Origin: Parapristionchus giblindavisi
Taxonomy: Eukaryota > Nematoda > Chromadorea > Rhabditida > Diplogasteridae
Assembly (NCBI GenBank): GCA_943737045.1
Contig: CALSFV010000079.1
Coordinates: forward strand, 383,409 to 447,408
Direction of reading: 5' to 3'
DNA: 64,000 nt
This document shows, piece by piece, positions 23,707 through 35,500 of this stretch (positions are counted from its first letter, which is position 1; each line of letters begins with the position of its first letter). The translations under genes and the position numbers were made by a program. Below the pieces are notes generated by a model that saw nothing but the letters and a program-made list of their open reading frames with translations, did no database searches and was not told the origin of the DNA.

Positions 23707-24070
23707 ATTATGTTTCGCATCAATCTCTGGTCTCACTTCCCCTTTCTCCCTCTTGTATCTCTCTCACTGTTTACATGCCTCTCCCCTGTTTCTGTCGGTT
23801 GTTCACCCATGCCCTTTAGCCCTTCGCCTCCTTCCTTGTTTTCTTTCTCTTAACATAAAATCAATCATCCCACAGTCGTTAAAGGGACCGTCACCTTTGT
23901 TAACGGTCTCTTCAACGGTCTACGCTCTCTCGTTGTTAGAGAACAGAGAAATAGTGTGCGCAATGAAGAGACCATTGAGAGAGATCACTCTCCCTTTAAG
24001 ATTAATAATTGAATTGACTCATTATTGAAGTGTCAATTGTGTGGAAACGAGAATGATGATGATCTAGTTG
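23690..24070 (+). pseudogene. Zinc-finger family paralog 2: leader and exon 1 relic
   Basis: 23690-23870 is the pyrimidine-rich leader also found before the other paralogs. After MITE B6, 24014-24070 matches exon 1 (KCQLCG and a DDDLVV-type continuation), but the start codon is changed (ATTGACTC where the others have ATGGACTC/ATGGAATC) and the exon end is lost. Exons 2-15 were not found downstream on this strand, so it is a dead fragment. Confidence 0.75.
23879..23999. repeat. Family B hairpin MITE, copy B6
   Basis: TTAA-flanked copy between the leader and the exon 1 relic of paralog 2. Its left end has the GGGACCGTCACCTTTGTTAA variant also seen in B10. Confidence 0.85.
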
Positions 24071-24469
24071 TGTCGATTTATTACATTATCTCGTCATTTC
24101 CTTTGCAACTCTTTAAGTAATATCAAATATTTTACCAGAAATATAATAATAACATGATATAAATTACATAAACGTTTGGAAAAAAACTGAAACATTTTTA
24201 TTGCATTTTTATTTGATAATATTATAATACTTTATTATACGGGTACGCAATGAACAATAAATTCTATGAAAGTATAAGAAAATTGAATTCATATTTTACT
24301 GTGCCACAACGGGAAAGCATATAAATATCTATTAGTGGAGATTAAAAAAATCAAGTAACGATGAGGGACTACATATAATTGATTGAATCGAATATAGCGA
24401 AACCATTCCAGATGTAGAGATTTTTCAAAGTCTCTCATGTCAGAGGAGCGCGCAAAAGACGATGGATGC

Positions 24470-24535
24470 TGAAGCACTCGAGCCAACCACCTTCCGCTTG
24501 CAGGTCGGCTGCTCTACCACTGAGCTAAGAATACA
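24470..24535 (-). repeat. tRNA-derived sequence (Cys-like)
   Basis: On the - strand TTAGCTCAGTGGTAGAGCAG gives a clean A-box/D-arm, followed by an anticodon-like loop CTGCAAG (GCA). The anticodon and T-arm stems are mismatched and the B box is degraded, so it is a SINE head or tRNA pseudogene. Confidence 0.5.
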
Positions 24536-24898
24536 TAATCCTCTTCCTCTCCTCTACGGTTCATCGGGCCGTGGCCATGCAATTTACAAAACTGTTTATG
24601 AGAGAAACGAGTGTGTGCTTATGAAGACTATAATTGTGTCTACGGAAAATTCTTGAGGGTGATGATAAAAAATACTAAATATTTAGACTTGGTTTATTGT
24701 TTATATTTTTAAGTGTAGTGTGTATTATCATGTTCGGAGATGAAATTCGTCGTGTCTGAAAAACCTTGGAAATTCCGATTTTCAAGTCAATCAATTTAAG
24801 AAGATTCGCACACTTTCTTTATTATTAAAAAAACTACATAATTATGAAAAAGACAAAAATTTCCTAGAGTATATGTACTAGAAATCTATTTGATATAC

Positions 24899-25020
24899 AC
24901 TAAAGGGAGCGTTACCTCTTTCAATGGTCTCTACATTGTGGGCACTATTTCTCTGTTCTCTAACAACGAGAAAGTACTGCGCGTCGAACAGACCATTGAG
25001 ATAGTGTACGCTCCCTTTAA
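24899..25020. repeat. Family B hairpin MITE, copy B7
   Basis: Both arms present; the left target reads CTAA instead of TTAA. It lies in otherwise gene-free AT-rich DNA (24071-25098). Confidence 0.85.
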
Positions 25021-25098
25021 GATAGATCAGTAAATTAGTTGACAATGAGAAGATTACAGTAATAAAATATATAATGCAGGTACGTAATGCAGTGATAC

Positions 25099-25184
25099 AT
25101 TTTCAAAACGTGCGCTCGCCGTAACGTTTTCGTAACATCTCCGTCGTTACGGCGGAGGTTACGGCGTGCGCACGTTTTGAAAAT
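25099..25184. repeat. Short palindrome N
   Basis: Left arm ATTTTCAAAACGTGCGC (25099-25115) and right arm GTGCGCACGTTTTGAAAAT (25166-25184) enclose GC-rich CGTTACGGCGGA-type halves. This suggests a MITE of about 86 bp. Confidence 0.75.
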
Positions 25185-25449
25185 TTAACACCGTCCAATA
25201 AACATTTCATATACATGACAAAGACAATGGTTGGATACAAATTTGCAAAATTAAGAATAGTGTGTTTTTTCGAATTTCTCCAAAAACGAAAATTTAAAAA
25301 TAATATAAGGTAGGTTGGGTGCCGCAACGCGATCACATGGCGCGTTGCGGTTTTAATAACATAATGTAAGTTGAAGAAATAAGCAACGCTAATGCATGCT
25401 TGGTTGCTGACTTCGACCTTCATTGTCTTCCAGAGTAGTCCTTCTACTC

Positions 25450-25740
25450 GAAACGATGGAACCAATCTCGCACCGTTGTTTCAGAAGGGGCTTCCGAGTA
25501 GTAAAATTCAGCCATGTGCCGTCGACTATCAGGGACGTTGAGGCCAGACGGGAAAAGGAAAAGCATGACATTGAAATAGTAGACTAGTACGATCTGGATA
25601 GTGGTTTGTGCTCATATTTGGTCGTTCCAGTGAATTGTGAACGAGCGTTGTCATGTTGCAGGAAGATCCGAGCGTCCTTCCCAAGTGATTGTTCGAGGTA
25701 GAGTCTAAGCTTCCGCTGTTGGACAGTGTAGACTTGCGCC
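25450..25740 (-). pseudogene. mariner transposase fragments in permuted order
   Basis: On the - strand 25740-25608 encodes a mariner catalytic segment with LGKDARIFLQHDNARSQF, including the second catalytic aspartate. Further along the same strand, 25515-25450 encodes SEAPSETTVRDWFHRFE followed by a stop, which belongs near the N-terminus of the same family. So the N-terminal piece lies behind the catalytic piece. No terminal repeats were identified. Confidence 0.7.
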
Positions 25741-26294
25741 GTAACAGTCATTTCCTCGGGAATGACTTCGAAGTACTCGATTCCCCGTGCAGATCACCAG
25801 ATGCACAGCATCACTTTTTGTTATGCAAATCGGGCTTGGGGATGTCCGCAGGCTATTCGTGCCCACCGATCCACTCAAAATGGGAAAGTAGAGTGGGAAG
25901 GGTTGTTGGCTGACCCCCAAGTGCCATACCAAAATTAAGATAGATAATTGAAGTTGACGAGAGAGCAAAAAAAAGAGGAAGTGAGAAATTTGAAGGATTG
26001 GAGGGGGGCAATAATGAGGAAAATGAATAAATTGACCGCATAATTAAAGGTTGCGAACAACAAAATCAAGATTGTACTGTGAAACCGGACTACTATTCTA
26101 AAACTACTTAATAGTTCGAAAATATCGTTCGTCATTTAAAAAAAAAGAGAAATAACTATAGGCCACAAGGATGAAGAAATGACTGATATGATTCATAATA
26201 TAACAGAGAATCATATAGGGAAAATGAGATGATTAAAAGTGACGGTTCAGGTATTCGACTTGTGAGCAAATCTTGATCGTTTATTGAAGAACAG
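25741..26294. other. Gene-free stretch next to mariner fragments
   Basis: The first 160 bp may be further decayed mariner sequence, as frames toward IPEEMTV are visible on the - strand. The remainder is AT-rich with no supported feature. Confidence 0.35.
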
Positions 26295-26349
26295 TCATGA
26301 AGAGGCTTCTTCGTCGAAGAGATATTGAGATTCTGAACAATATAAGCGT

Positions 26350-26373
26350 ATTTATAATGATGTAGAGGTAGAG

Positions 26374-26443
<70 letters not shown>

Positions 26444-26460
26444 ACATCATTATAAATATG
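26350..26460. repeat. (TA)n tract with palindromic flanks
   Basis: About 32 TA units (26377-26441) are bordered by TTTATAATGATGTAGA on the left and TCTACATCATTATAAATA on the right. The whole makes one long hairpin. It lies in intron 14 of paralog 3. Confidence 0.9.
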
Positions 26461-26736
26461 CATGCAACGATGAAAATGAATATGATCAAAAATAACTAAT
26501 GCTATTTATTTACAGATTATGTACTATACAATTTCTCTCTCATCCAATGAAAATATTCGCAAAAATACCTCTTCTGTGTGTATCTTCCTGTTCAGTTATG
26601 TTGTAGAATATTCTCGGGTGTTTCTGAAAACAGTAATGATACATTAGAATTCAGTAAAACGTTCAAGATTCATATTTTCGCCAATTTCATCATAAGTCAT
26701 TGAGCATCTCGCATATCTTTGAATGATCGAAATGCC

Positions 26737-26856
26737 TAAAGGCATACCCGAGCTAATTTAAAACTCTCCGCTCTGGCCACACTCTCTCGCTCTCTTGTCT
26801 GCGAGAGAGTATTGATCATGCGGAGAGTAAAATTAGTTTAGGGAATGGTGTAAAAT
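26737..26856. repeat. Family A hairpin MITE, copy A5
   Basis: In intron 13 of paralog 3, a few bases behind the splice donor, at the same place as A8 in paralog 4 and A11 in paralog 5. The right end is diverged (TTAGTTTAGGGAATGG). Confidence 0.8.
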
Positions 26857-27009
26857 CGCAAACCTCCATTATATGTTCCTTCATCTCGTGTTGCCCTCTC
26901 TTACTATCGGAACAATGAAGGCATCTTCTGAGCTCATCTGAATTTGTAAATGAATATGAAATGAAAACTGTGTGAAAGCATCATTAATGTGGTTTTAAAA
27001 TCTTGGAAA

Positions 27010-27190
27010 AGTAAAGTGAAAAGTAATGTTATTGACCGAATACAATACACTTGTATATTTGGTACACAGCCACAATATGTTTCTATGTTTAGAGAGAGAG
27101 CACAAGTGAGACAATACGTAGATCATAGAGAGCGAGGAAAGAAGGGAGGAAAAAGTGGAGAGTTAATCGATAGTTCTTTCTCTGTTTAGC
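27010..27190 (+). repeat. Dispersed repeat Q, copy Q2
   Basis: Matches Q1 and the block at 29350-29540 (ATGTTTAGAGAGAGAGCAC, then AGCAGCCAGTAGCAAGGCAA just behind). It lies in intron 12 of paralog 3. Confidence 0.5.
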
Positions 27191-27962
27191 AGCCAGTAGC
27201 AAGGCAATTGCACAAGTACATTTTATACGGACGTTTTGTACATTTTGTGATTGTTATAGTAGTTGAAACTTGGTTTGTAAATACTCACCACGTCGTGACC
27301 CATAGTGAATTGAATAGAAACGTTCGAGAATGTTACTCAATCTACCACCGACATGACAGTTCTTGAAGTATTTATCATAATGAACCTGTAATTAAACAAC
27401 TTTTCCAAAGCTTATTATTGACCATATAAAAATCACTTGTTTTATTTGTAGAAGAGACTTTCATGTTTTGCATGGTTCAGAAACTATGCCGATCTCTTTT
27501 ATATATAAAATAGCGCGCGACGAAGATCAGCCGGGTTAGGTGAGAGGCAGGCAATAATCGTTACGACAATCTACAATAAATTCGCGGCAAAGTAACTTAT
27601 TTTCTGTTTTATTTATTTAGCAATTCTTTTGGAGATAGAGAAAAATGATAATATTATTAGTATTGTGATTAAAATAAATGAAGAACCTTTCTCAAATGGG
27701 ATTTTCTTCCAGATAACGTATGCCAGGCTTCACAGCAGAAAGGGCAGTGAGCATTCGCGTCCGGCTTCGTATACTGCCGAACCTTTTGCCAGTCATCCGT
27801 TATTGGAAGAGTATTTGAAGAACCAGTTGAGAAAAAATCATTCACGGGCTGCGGTTGTGGAAGCTGAGGAAGAGGTTGGAAGTATGGAGTGGCATACTGA
27901 AATATCCAATTAATTAGTCATTGATATATATCGACTTAAAATAGATCAAAGATCTCCTTAGA

Positions 27963-28083
27963 TTAAAGTGAGCGTAGCCTCACTGAATGTTCTCTTCAAC
28001 GCGCAATGCTCTCTCGTTGTGAGAGAACAAAGAAATAGTGTGCGCAATGAAGAGACCATTGAGCGAGGTTATGCTCCCTTTAA
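27963..28083. repeat. Family B hairpin MITE, copy B8
   Basis: TTAA at 27963-27966 and 28080-28083. It occupies most of intron 10 of paralog 3. Confidence 0.85.
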
Positions 28084-28859
28084 CCAATTTTTGGAACAAA
28101 ATGCTTTTGAGATATTTTGATGATGGTTGAAAATTGAAAAATTGTGTACTTGATGAGGAAATGATGCATGGGTGACGAATCCGGTAGCCAGAACAAAATT
28201 GGAATTCATCGGAGAAACTGACGCATAGTTGGCAGTTTGCAGCGGCTGAATGAAAAATACAAGTTTTGATTATTCTCATCATTCACTAACGAAAAGTCAA
28301 GTTACACAAGATGACGACTGCATACGAATAAATCATTACTAAAATTCAATACCCGAACTTTCTCCATTCGAAAGAAGAAGAATGGCGGTGTTAGTGTGGG
28401 ATAGCTCTATACTATCCTTGATATTGATCTTTGATCTTTAGAAGTATTCTGTGTTGTTATAGTTAATTTTGAAAATTTCATTATCTTTCGCATTTCGTTG
28501 CACAGGATTAGTATTATCTTACTTGGTTTGTATTGTAATAGTTTGTTCATTTCCATAATAGCAAAGCGATGTCGTGCCTTTCGTTGGAATATATTTGATC
28601 TGGGACTCATGTCGTTGTAGTTAGGTTATTTGACGTTAGTGTTTTTGCCGAGAGACGCCGATCTCTCTGATTTTGTTTGCATTACTTGTGTGAGAGTGGA
28701 TTCGGATAAACCGCTCTTTTTATATTTGGTATTTGCCTTGCGTCTCAACTCATGTGGAGAGTGGGTATACATTTCCGACTAAGTAAGATCGATCTTCCCG
28801 ATCACACACACGATTTATGCATAAATGAGTTCGTCTTTAGCGAAGTCTCTTCTAGCCTG

Positions 28860-29210
28860 TAAGCTATATTAACCGCTGGTGACGGGAACTGAAGGAAGGT
28901 ATCTGACATAAGTGTATCTGACAAATGAAAGAACGTTACTAAATAGTCGCATCTTCGATAAACTACACATCAAATATTGAGAATTTTTTGCGTCAATGTA
29001 AATAGCCCATAAGAGATAAACAAATGATTGATGATCATATACTCTATGAAAGATATAGATCATATTGATCAATAATCAATAAATTATGACAATATTTGTA
29101 TGGGAAGTGGGCACAGTCCCTATGGCCAATCTCTCTAGATCGTGATCGACAACAATGGAAGATCGCCAGAGGGATGAACTTCATCCACCCTAGTCACTTC
29201 TTTAGGTCCG

Positions 29211-29260
<50 letters not shown>

Positions 29261-31440
29261 TCCATCATATCAAATGAACAAGAGAGCAGATATTTAAATA
29301 TTATTTGTTGATAGAGGTCCGTCGCGTTGTCAGCGAATTGGTTGAAGGCAGCAGGGGTCTAATTTAAATTAATTTAGATAAACGAGAACAGCCACAATGA
29401 ATGTTTAGAGACCTTGATCAAGCGAGATAGCATGTAGATCAGAGAGAGCGGGAGGAGGGAAGGGAGGGAAAGGGGGATTGATTGATAGAATACTTCTGAG
29501 CTTCTGCCAGCCAGTAGCAACGCAATTATTCAAGTACATTTTTATACGGAAAATAAGAAGAATATTATTTATCTCCTTACAATCAAGAGCATTTCGTTCC
29601 ACAAAGTGGTTAATCTTAGGAAATTTTTACGCTCTGTTCTCGCTAAAATCGCGAATGTTGAAGGGATGAAGACGACTATCTTGATATGGCGAACCCTATT
29701 AACTCGGTTTTCAGATCCAATCCACTACGTAACGGTATTGAGTGTGTGCAATAAAGAAAATTAGATGAAATCAGCACGTACTCGAACCAATGCGTGACGA
29801 CAGGGCTCAGAGCAGAACGAACGTCTAAAGCCACATAGCCTTTTGAATCTTGACATTGAAGGTTCTAAATTTGTCCACGAATTATGGGAAAATGGTATAA
29901 AAAAGAAGGCGGTGAAAACTCAATTGCAGTTGGCTGCTGCTTATCAGCAAAAGATTGTTCAAAGTATTCCGTACAAGCCTGTCAATCGAATATACCTGTC
30001 AATCCAAAATGCCTGTTAATTCAAAATACTTGTCAATCCAAAATTTTAGTCGCCTGATCGCATGATTTCATATGCAACCATAAAACTATGATCTTTATCA
30101 GTCGCAGGTCATGTTCTTGGACTACGTAGACTACAATTCTCCGTAGACTACTGTGTAAGGGAGTGACCAGGGGGATGAGGTTCTTCCCTATCACGATCCT
30201 CCATTGTTATATTATGTCCTAATGCTTGTTGTTTATTTTGGTAGTGCATTGATGTGTAGATCCAACTATTGTAGGCAACTCTTTATCTTTGTAGATGGTA
30301 TGAGAGGGGACTGCCCCCTTGTATGAACAATGATAGCTTTTATAGGAAGCATGAACAATGGTAGCTTATGTAAGAGCCATGATAACAACGGATCGAAATT
30401 GAATGTGTTTGTATAAAGATAATGAAATAAGGTGTGAAGGGAGAATAACTCCCTAAGATCCTGTCTAACGGATCATCTTATGCTCACTATCTCAACACTA
30501 TCAATCCAAAATACCTGTCAATCCAAAATTTTAGTCGCCTTATCGCATGATTTCTATCTTCAAACGCAACCCTTAAACTATGATCTTTATCAGTCGCAGG
30601 TCTTGTGCTTGGACTCTGTAGACTACAAGTCTCAGGAGACTACTGTGTAAGGAAGTGACCAGGGCGGATGGGGTTTTCCCTATCACAATTCTCCATTGTT
30701 ATCGATCACTCTCCATGATCTATGCACTACCTAGATTGTTTAGAGAGATTGGCCATTGGATGTATGACAAACTTCCCATACACATATTGGGTTATACGAA
30801 CAATGACGTATTGATTATTGATCGATATGATCTATAGATTTCATAGTGTACTTGATCATTAATCAGTTTTGTATTTCTTATTGATTATTTATACTGATGG
30901 CCAACTCTCTCTAACAAACTAACTCTAACTCCAACTAGAAAGAGAATTGCCTTGAGTGAATGCTCTCTAAGTTCCCTTCCTCTCTGATCTACCAATCGAA
31001 AGGAATGAACACGTGGATGGGGTAGATCAAAACACACTCTTCCTTGCATGTGACCAAGACAATGTGACTAAATGAAGATTTTTTTAATCAATAGTGCATC
31101 TTCATTTGTCATTAATGTATGCGTCGTCATCTATCTTATAATCCATTGTGTCCCAATACATGTAGTATGCAAATCCACCATATGTGATATATTATCACCC
31201 AATTAGCATATACCACATGCTCTATTCTTCTGTGTCATTGTCTCATTTCGTTGTATTCATCGCTCTCATTTGACCTTTTCCCGCCATCTCATCTGGTCCT
31301 CCGTGGCATTTCATCATAGTGCATTCATCATCGTGAGTCCTCCATTCTTCCACTTTGTTTAGATATTTTGCAAAGTGGCACCATTAATGCTACTAATAGA
31401 ATTAATCCATCGTTTATGTACTGCTTTCGGGACGAAATGG
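28860..31440. other. Gene-free region made of duplicated upstream blocks
   Basis: 29030-29190 (on the - strand) and 30700-30850 (+) match 38400-38600 and 9780-9845. 29213-29263 is a (TTTC)n tract and 29350-29540 repeat Q. A segment of about 220 bp occurs twice in direct order at 29985-30215 and 30495-30715 (GATCTTTATCAGTCGCAGGTC, AGACTACTGTGTAAGG). 31085-31345 matches 38870-39125. These appear to be the shared 5' flanks of zinc-finger paralogs. No coding frame is supported. Confidence 0.5.
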
Positions 31441-31567
31441 ATGAATAATCGATACATCAATGTAATCTCTTGCTGTATGCGTCATCTACATTCAGTATAA
31501 CTAATCCATGTTCTTGGAAGAACATTTCTGTGCCTAGTTCCGTTAAAGTATGTCTGAGTAGAGTATA

Positions 31568-31700
31568 AGGTAAAGGTAAAGGTCAACCCGTTATTCAAGG
31601 CACACCAAGTCCAGCGTGTGATTACTGCTAGGCCAGTGATAATTCAAGGCCAATTCAGTCCGGAGGGCCTAATCTCGTCTTCAGGACCTACTTCACCGCG
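31568..31700 (+). repeat. Dispersed repeat K, copy K2
   Basis: Parallel to K1 (GGTAAAGGTAAAGGTCAACC ... AATTCAGTCCGGAGGGCC). Placed upstream of paralog 4, as K1 is upstream of paralog 1 on the other strand. Confidence 0.6.
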
Positions 31701-32394
31701 TGATCTAGTCACCAATTCCCCTTTCGTGCGCCTTGGTGGGACGGAGGCGGTGGGGGTAGTGTATATCGTCGATTATTATTCCCGGTTGACTCATTGGAAA
31801 CACGAGGAAGATTCTTGCCTGATGGGAGACTTTACCGTAAGATCAAGGCGAAAGGCGATCGATGTGGAAAAAAAGAAGACGATAGGAGACAAAGAAATCA
31901 TGAATGGAGAGGAGTACGCTAACAGTGAAATATACCTAAGAAGAAAAGTGGAAACAAAGCGAAGAGGAAGAATTTATCGAGCAAGAACACAAACCATTTC
32001 TATTTTGTCTTTCGCTGTTTCATTTCGCCTCCTTGACCATCTGTTGTTGAAATGAAAGGATCGACATCCTTTGACTGAGACCTCTCCTCATTTTGCACAC
32101 TATCTCTTCCATCACTGGATAACAAAGCAATGAGACTCCCGCCAAAATGCTCATTTTATCGTGAATGAGCATTTGAGACCTACTGCTTTGCATACCGTCA
32201 AAACGAGAGAAAACGACACCAGCAGGAGATTATGTGCTAACAATTTGTTGTACCTTTCAAAAAAACCATCAGTTATATTTCCCTGACCATTAATCCAGTG
32301 AAAGTGAATTTTGGGCTAATAAACCCCCTATTACACTCTGGCATATGTAGGTTTCAAAATCAAAGATTCGTATCTTTGATACTTATTTCGTTTG

Positions 32395-32565
32395 TATCTT
32401 CTTTTTATTTCGCATCACACCTTGGTTTCCCCTTCTGCTCTCCCTCTTGTGTTCGCATCTGTTTTCATGTCTCCCCCCTGTGCCTGTCGCGGTTGTGCAC
32501 TCATACCCTTTGGATTTCTCCTTGTCCCTTGTTTTTTCTTCTCTTATCGCAAAATTAATCAATAC
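32395..32565 (+). promoter_or_regulatory. Conserved pyrimidine-rich leader of paralog 4
   Basis: A C/T-rich block (CTCTCCCTCTTGTG, CTCCTTGTCCCTTG) ending about 18 bp before the ATG. It is the counterpart of the leaders before paralogs 1, 2 and 5. It may be a transcription start region or 5' UTR. This is inferred from conservation. Confidence 0.5.
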
Positions 32566-32582
32566 CCATTATTGAAGTGACC

Positions 32583-35500
32583 ATGGAATCATTATTGAAG
32601 TGTCAATTGTGTGGATACGAGAACGATGATGATCTTGTTGTAGAAGCACACAGACTATCGGTTAGTTATACGAGTTTTTGCTTATCATTGAGCACGTTTC
32701 AATAGTAATATATTTGGAAAATTCAGCAAAACTTGAAAATTGGTGATGAGTGCTGGATTATCTTGCGGCAAAAGAAATATACATCTTTGTAGTATCACAC
32801 TAATGCCTATAGGGCTGGATCCTGCACTCTCTGTGCTAGTGAAGATTTCGAGAATTTTTTCGATTTCTTCGATCATTTTGTACAGGTATCTCTGTTCATA
32901 CGATTTTATTTGCAGTAGACATCGCTTTACGACTTTTGAAACTAACAAGGGAAGCACCATGCTTTGCGGTATTTGAAGAAGATGTTATTACAGGTTCACG
33001 ATTCGCTCTTCCAAGAACTTATCGATAAATATAATAAGGAGTCCACTATCGTCAAATCGGTTGTATGTCCCTGAAAGCATGTGTCCGCTATTGGAACCTT
33101 TAAAGAAATCGCATTTACAGATTTCGCACGCATTCTTGGCAGATCAATACTACTCAACTGGAGGCAAACTTGGAATCAACGTGAGATTATGTATTGATAA
33201 CGTTAAAACAAAGAATGTATGAGGCAAGGGTTGAACGTTAGTTATGCCATTGTCTTTGAAGAGTTGGTAGTTTCCATATAGTTTCCACAGTTGTAGAGTA
33301 GGGAGCTTTGCAGGAGACTGTAATTTGGTAAATCTCCTCGAGTGTAAAAAAGGAAAAGATTAGAGTATTATAAATACAGTATTTGGCTTTTCAGCACGTC
33401 GAAACAGAAGAAGATGATGGGGAGGACGAAGAGATAGTAATCGTTTATGAAAAGATTATGCCTGCTCCATCAGTATCGCCTACATTAGAGATTCCCGTTC
33501 TGGAGAGAGACGATAGCCAAGATTATCTGGCATCATCTCCAGCAGAACTGCAACGAGATAAAGTAGATCATGAATGGAACCAAGCTGAAGAACAATTGAC
33601 AATCGACTGCTACAAGGCAAGTCACAACGAGGTTAAAGGGAGCGTAACCTCACTCAATGGTCTCTTCGACGCGCAATGCTCTCTCGTGGTTAGAGAACAG
33701 AGAAATAGTGTGCGCAATGAAGAGACCATTGAGTCAGGTTACGCTCCCTTTAATATGAAATATAAAAGTATGATTTCATGATTAGTATATTCACAATCGA
33801 TCGTCAAAAACGCAGTCAATCATCGTGCATTCATTTTTAAACGGTAAAAACGTGATACTTTTCAGACTGAATTTGACGTTTCCACCGAGGCTTATCATGA
33901 TATTTCGACTAGTCCATGGCCCTCTTATTCTCATCTGTCAGCAGCCTTTCCCACTCCAGATGCGTCCCTTGTCGGTTCAGAAGTATCTATATTCACATTA
34001 TGTTGATTTAAAGGGACCGAAACTTTTGTCAACGGTCTCTTCATTACGCATACTATTTCTCTGTTCTCTAGCAAGGAGAGAGCGTAGACCGTTGAAGAGA
34101 CCGTTGACAAAAGTGTCAGTCCCTTTAAATTTGGAATGATGAGAATCATTAATTTATATTATAGTTGATTATATTGCTATATTTCAGACAGCTAGTTCAT
34201 CACATCAAGCGGATTTCAAGAGTGAAGAGGTAGGGATTATTCATTATCATTTTCCGTTTCAATTTGATATGTTGTAAGCGATGAAAGCACCATTTCCTTG
34301 AAGTTTGAGTTGTCTTCAAGAAAACATTATGATTCTGCGAAAACGTTGAATTGAAACAAGTGGAAGGAGAAACGTTCTGAACGTTCTATTTTGTGCACCC
34401 TAATATTCTTATCGATATGTCAATTACATCCATGAATTATCAGATAACGTCACTACCCATGGGAACTTCCAATAATTATCAAAGTACTGAATGGAATACC
34501 ATGTTCAGCCAACAAGTGGTACGTAGATAAATTTAATTTTTTTTTAAATACAATTTAAAAAAACTTTAATTGAAGGTGAATCCTCAAGTGCAATGGAGTT
34601 TTCCACAAGGGATTGTCACATTGAATACACTGAATGGTTTTCCATGGATTTATCCTAATCCCGGGGTAAGTTTAAATATTAATAAATATCTTCAAATTGT
34701 TTCAATTTGTGCTTGAATGATAATATAAATATATATCTTATTCTTCAGCCGATGCAAGCTGCCAACTTTGCATCACCTAATCCAATGGTTTTCAATTTTG
34801 TTCAAGGACAGCCACTGGCAAACGGATTCGTGAATCATGCATCATTTCCTCCTCAAGTAAGCAATATTTCGTCCTAGCTACCAAAATCTCTCAAAGGTTT
34901 TTTTGTTCCGCAAAGTGGTTGAAGGCACACCCTGACCTACTTTGAAATTCTCCGCTCTGACAATGCTCTCTAGTTTTCTTGCCTACGAGAGTGTGTCGCC
35001 AAAGAATAAAATTCGCTCGGATTGTTCCTTTAAGCTAAGGAAACCACCTTTTTTTCCAGAAGATCAACGATATAACATCTGTTTGAACGAATAATTGAAT
35101 GGATATTTCAGTATGCCTCTCCACACTTGCAACCCCTTCCTCAGCGACCACAACAGCAGACCGTGAAAGACTTCATCACTACGAATTCTTCAATTGCTCT
35201 TGAGAAGAAAGACGAATTGGTCCAGATTAGAAATTTTATGAAGCTGGACGGTGGATCTCGCTGTCCCCTCTGCCATGAAATCATATCAAGTGACACATTG
35301 TGTGGAAAGAAATACCACATGAGAAAGGTGCTATTTTGATCGCAACACAAAGTTCTTTTTTCGAATTTTGTTGCAAAATCAATGCAGAAGAAATTAATAG
35401 AATGCCGTAATGCTTTGGAAAAGTTGTATTACATTACATTTATTACATTATTACTAATTTAATATAATTATTATTACTATATTAAATTACAGGTTCATTA

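Larger units (their letters stand above)
26295..28245 (-). pseudogene. Zinc-finger family paralog 3: exons 10-15 (3' part)
   Basis: Exons on the - strand: 10 28245-28150 (96 nt), 11 27896-27687 (210), 12 27385-27289 (97), 13 26937-26864 (74), 14 26623-26569 (55), 15 26332-26295 (TGA). Phases equal those of paralogs 4 and 5 and no stop interrupts the frame. Exon 11/12 encode finger 3 (CPFC ... HLRK|VH) and exons 13/14 finger 4 (CLHC ... HIME|KH). Exon 15 ends in LFDEEASS, longer than the DSQ end predicted for paralogs 4 and 5. Introns hold B8 (intron 10), A5 (intron 13) and a TA-repeat hairpin (intron 14). Exons 1-9 were not found in 28246-31500, so I treat it as a truncated copy. A gene with a different 5' end cannot be excluded. 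Confidence 0.7.

Noticed and set aside
32685..32960. Open - strand frame with KMIEEIEKILEIF, conserved also at 5040-5180 and 41132-41320
   Set aside because: The + strand relative to each gene has canonical splice borders, phase-0 joints and a C2H2 pattern (CTLC ... H). The antisense frame is a shadow of exon 2.
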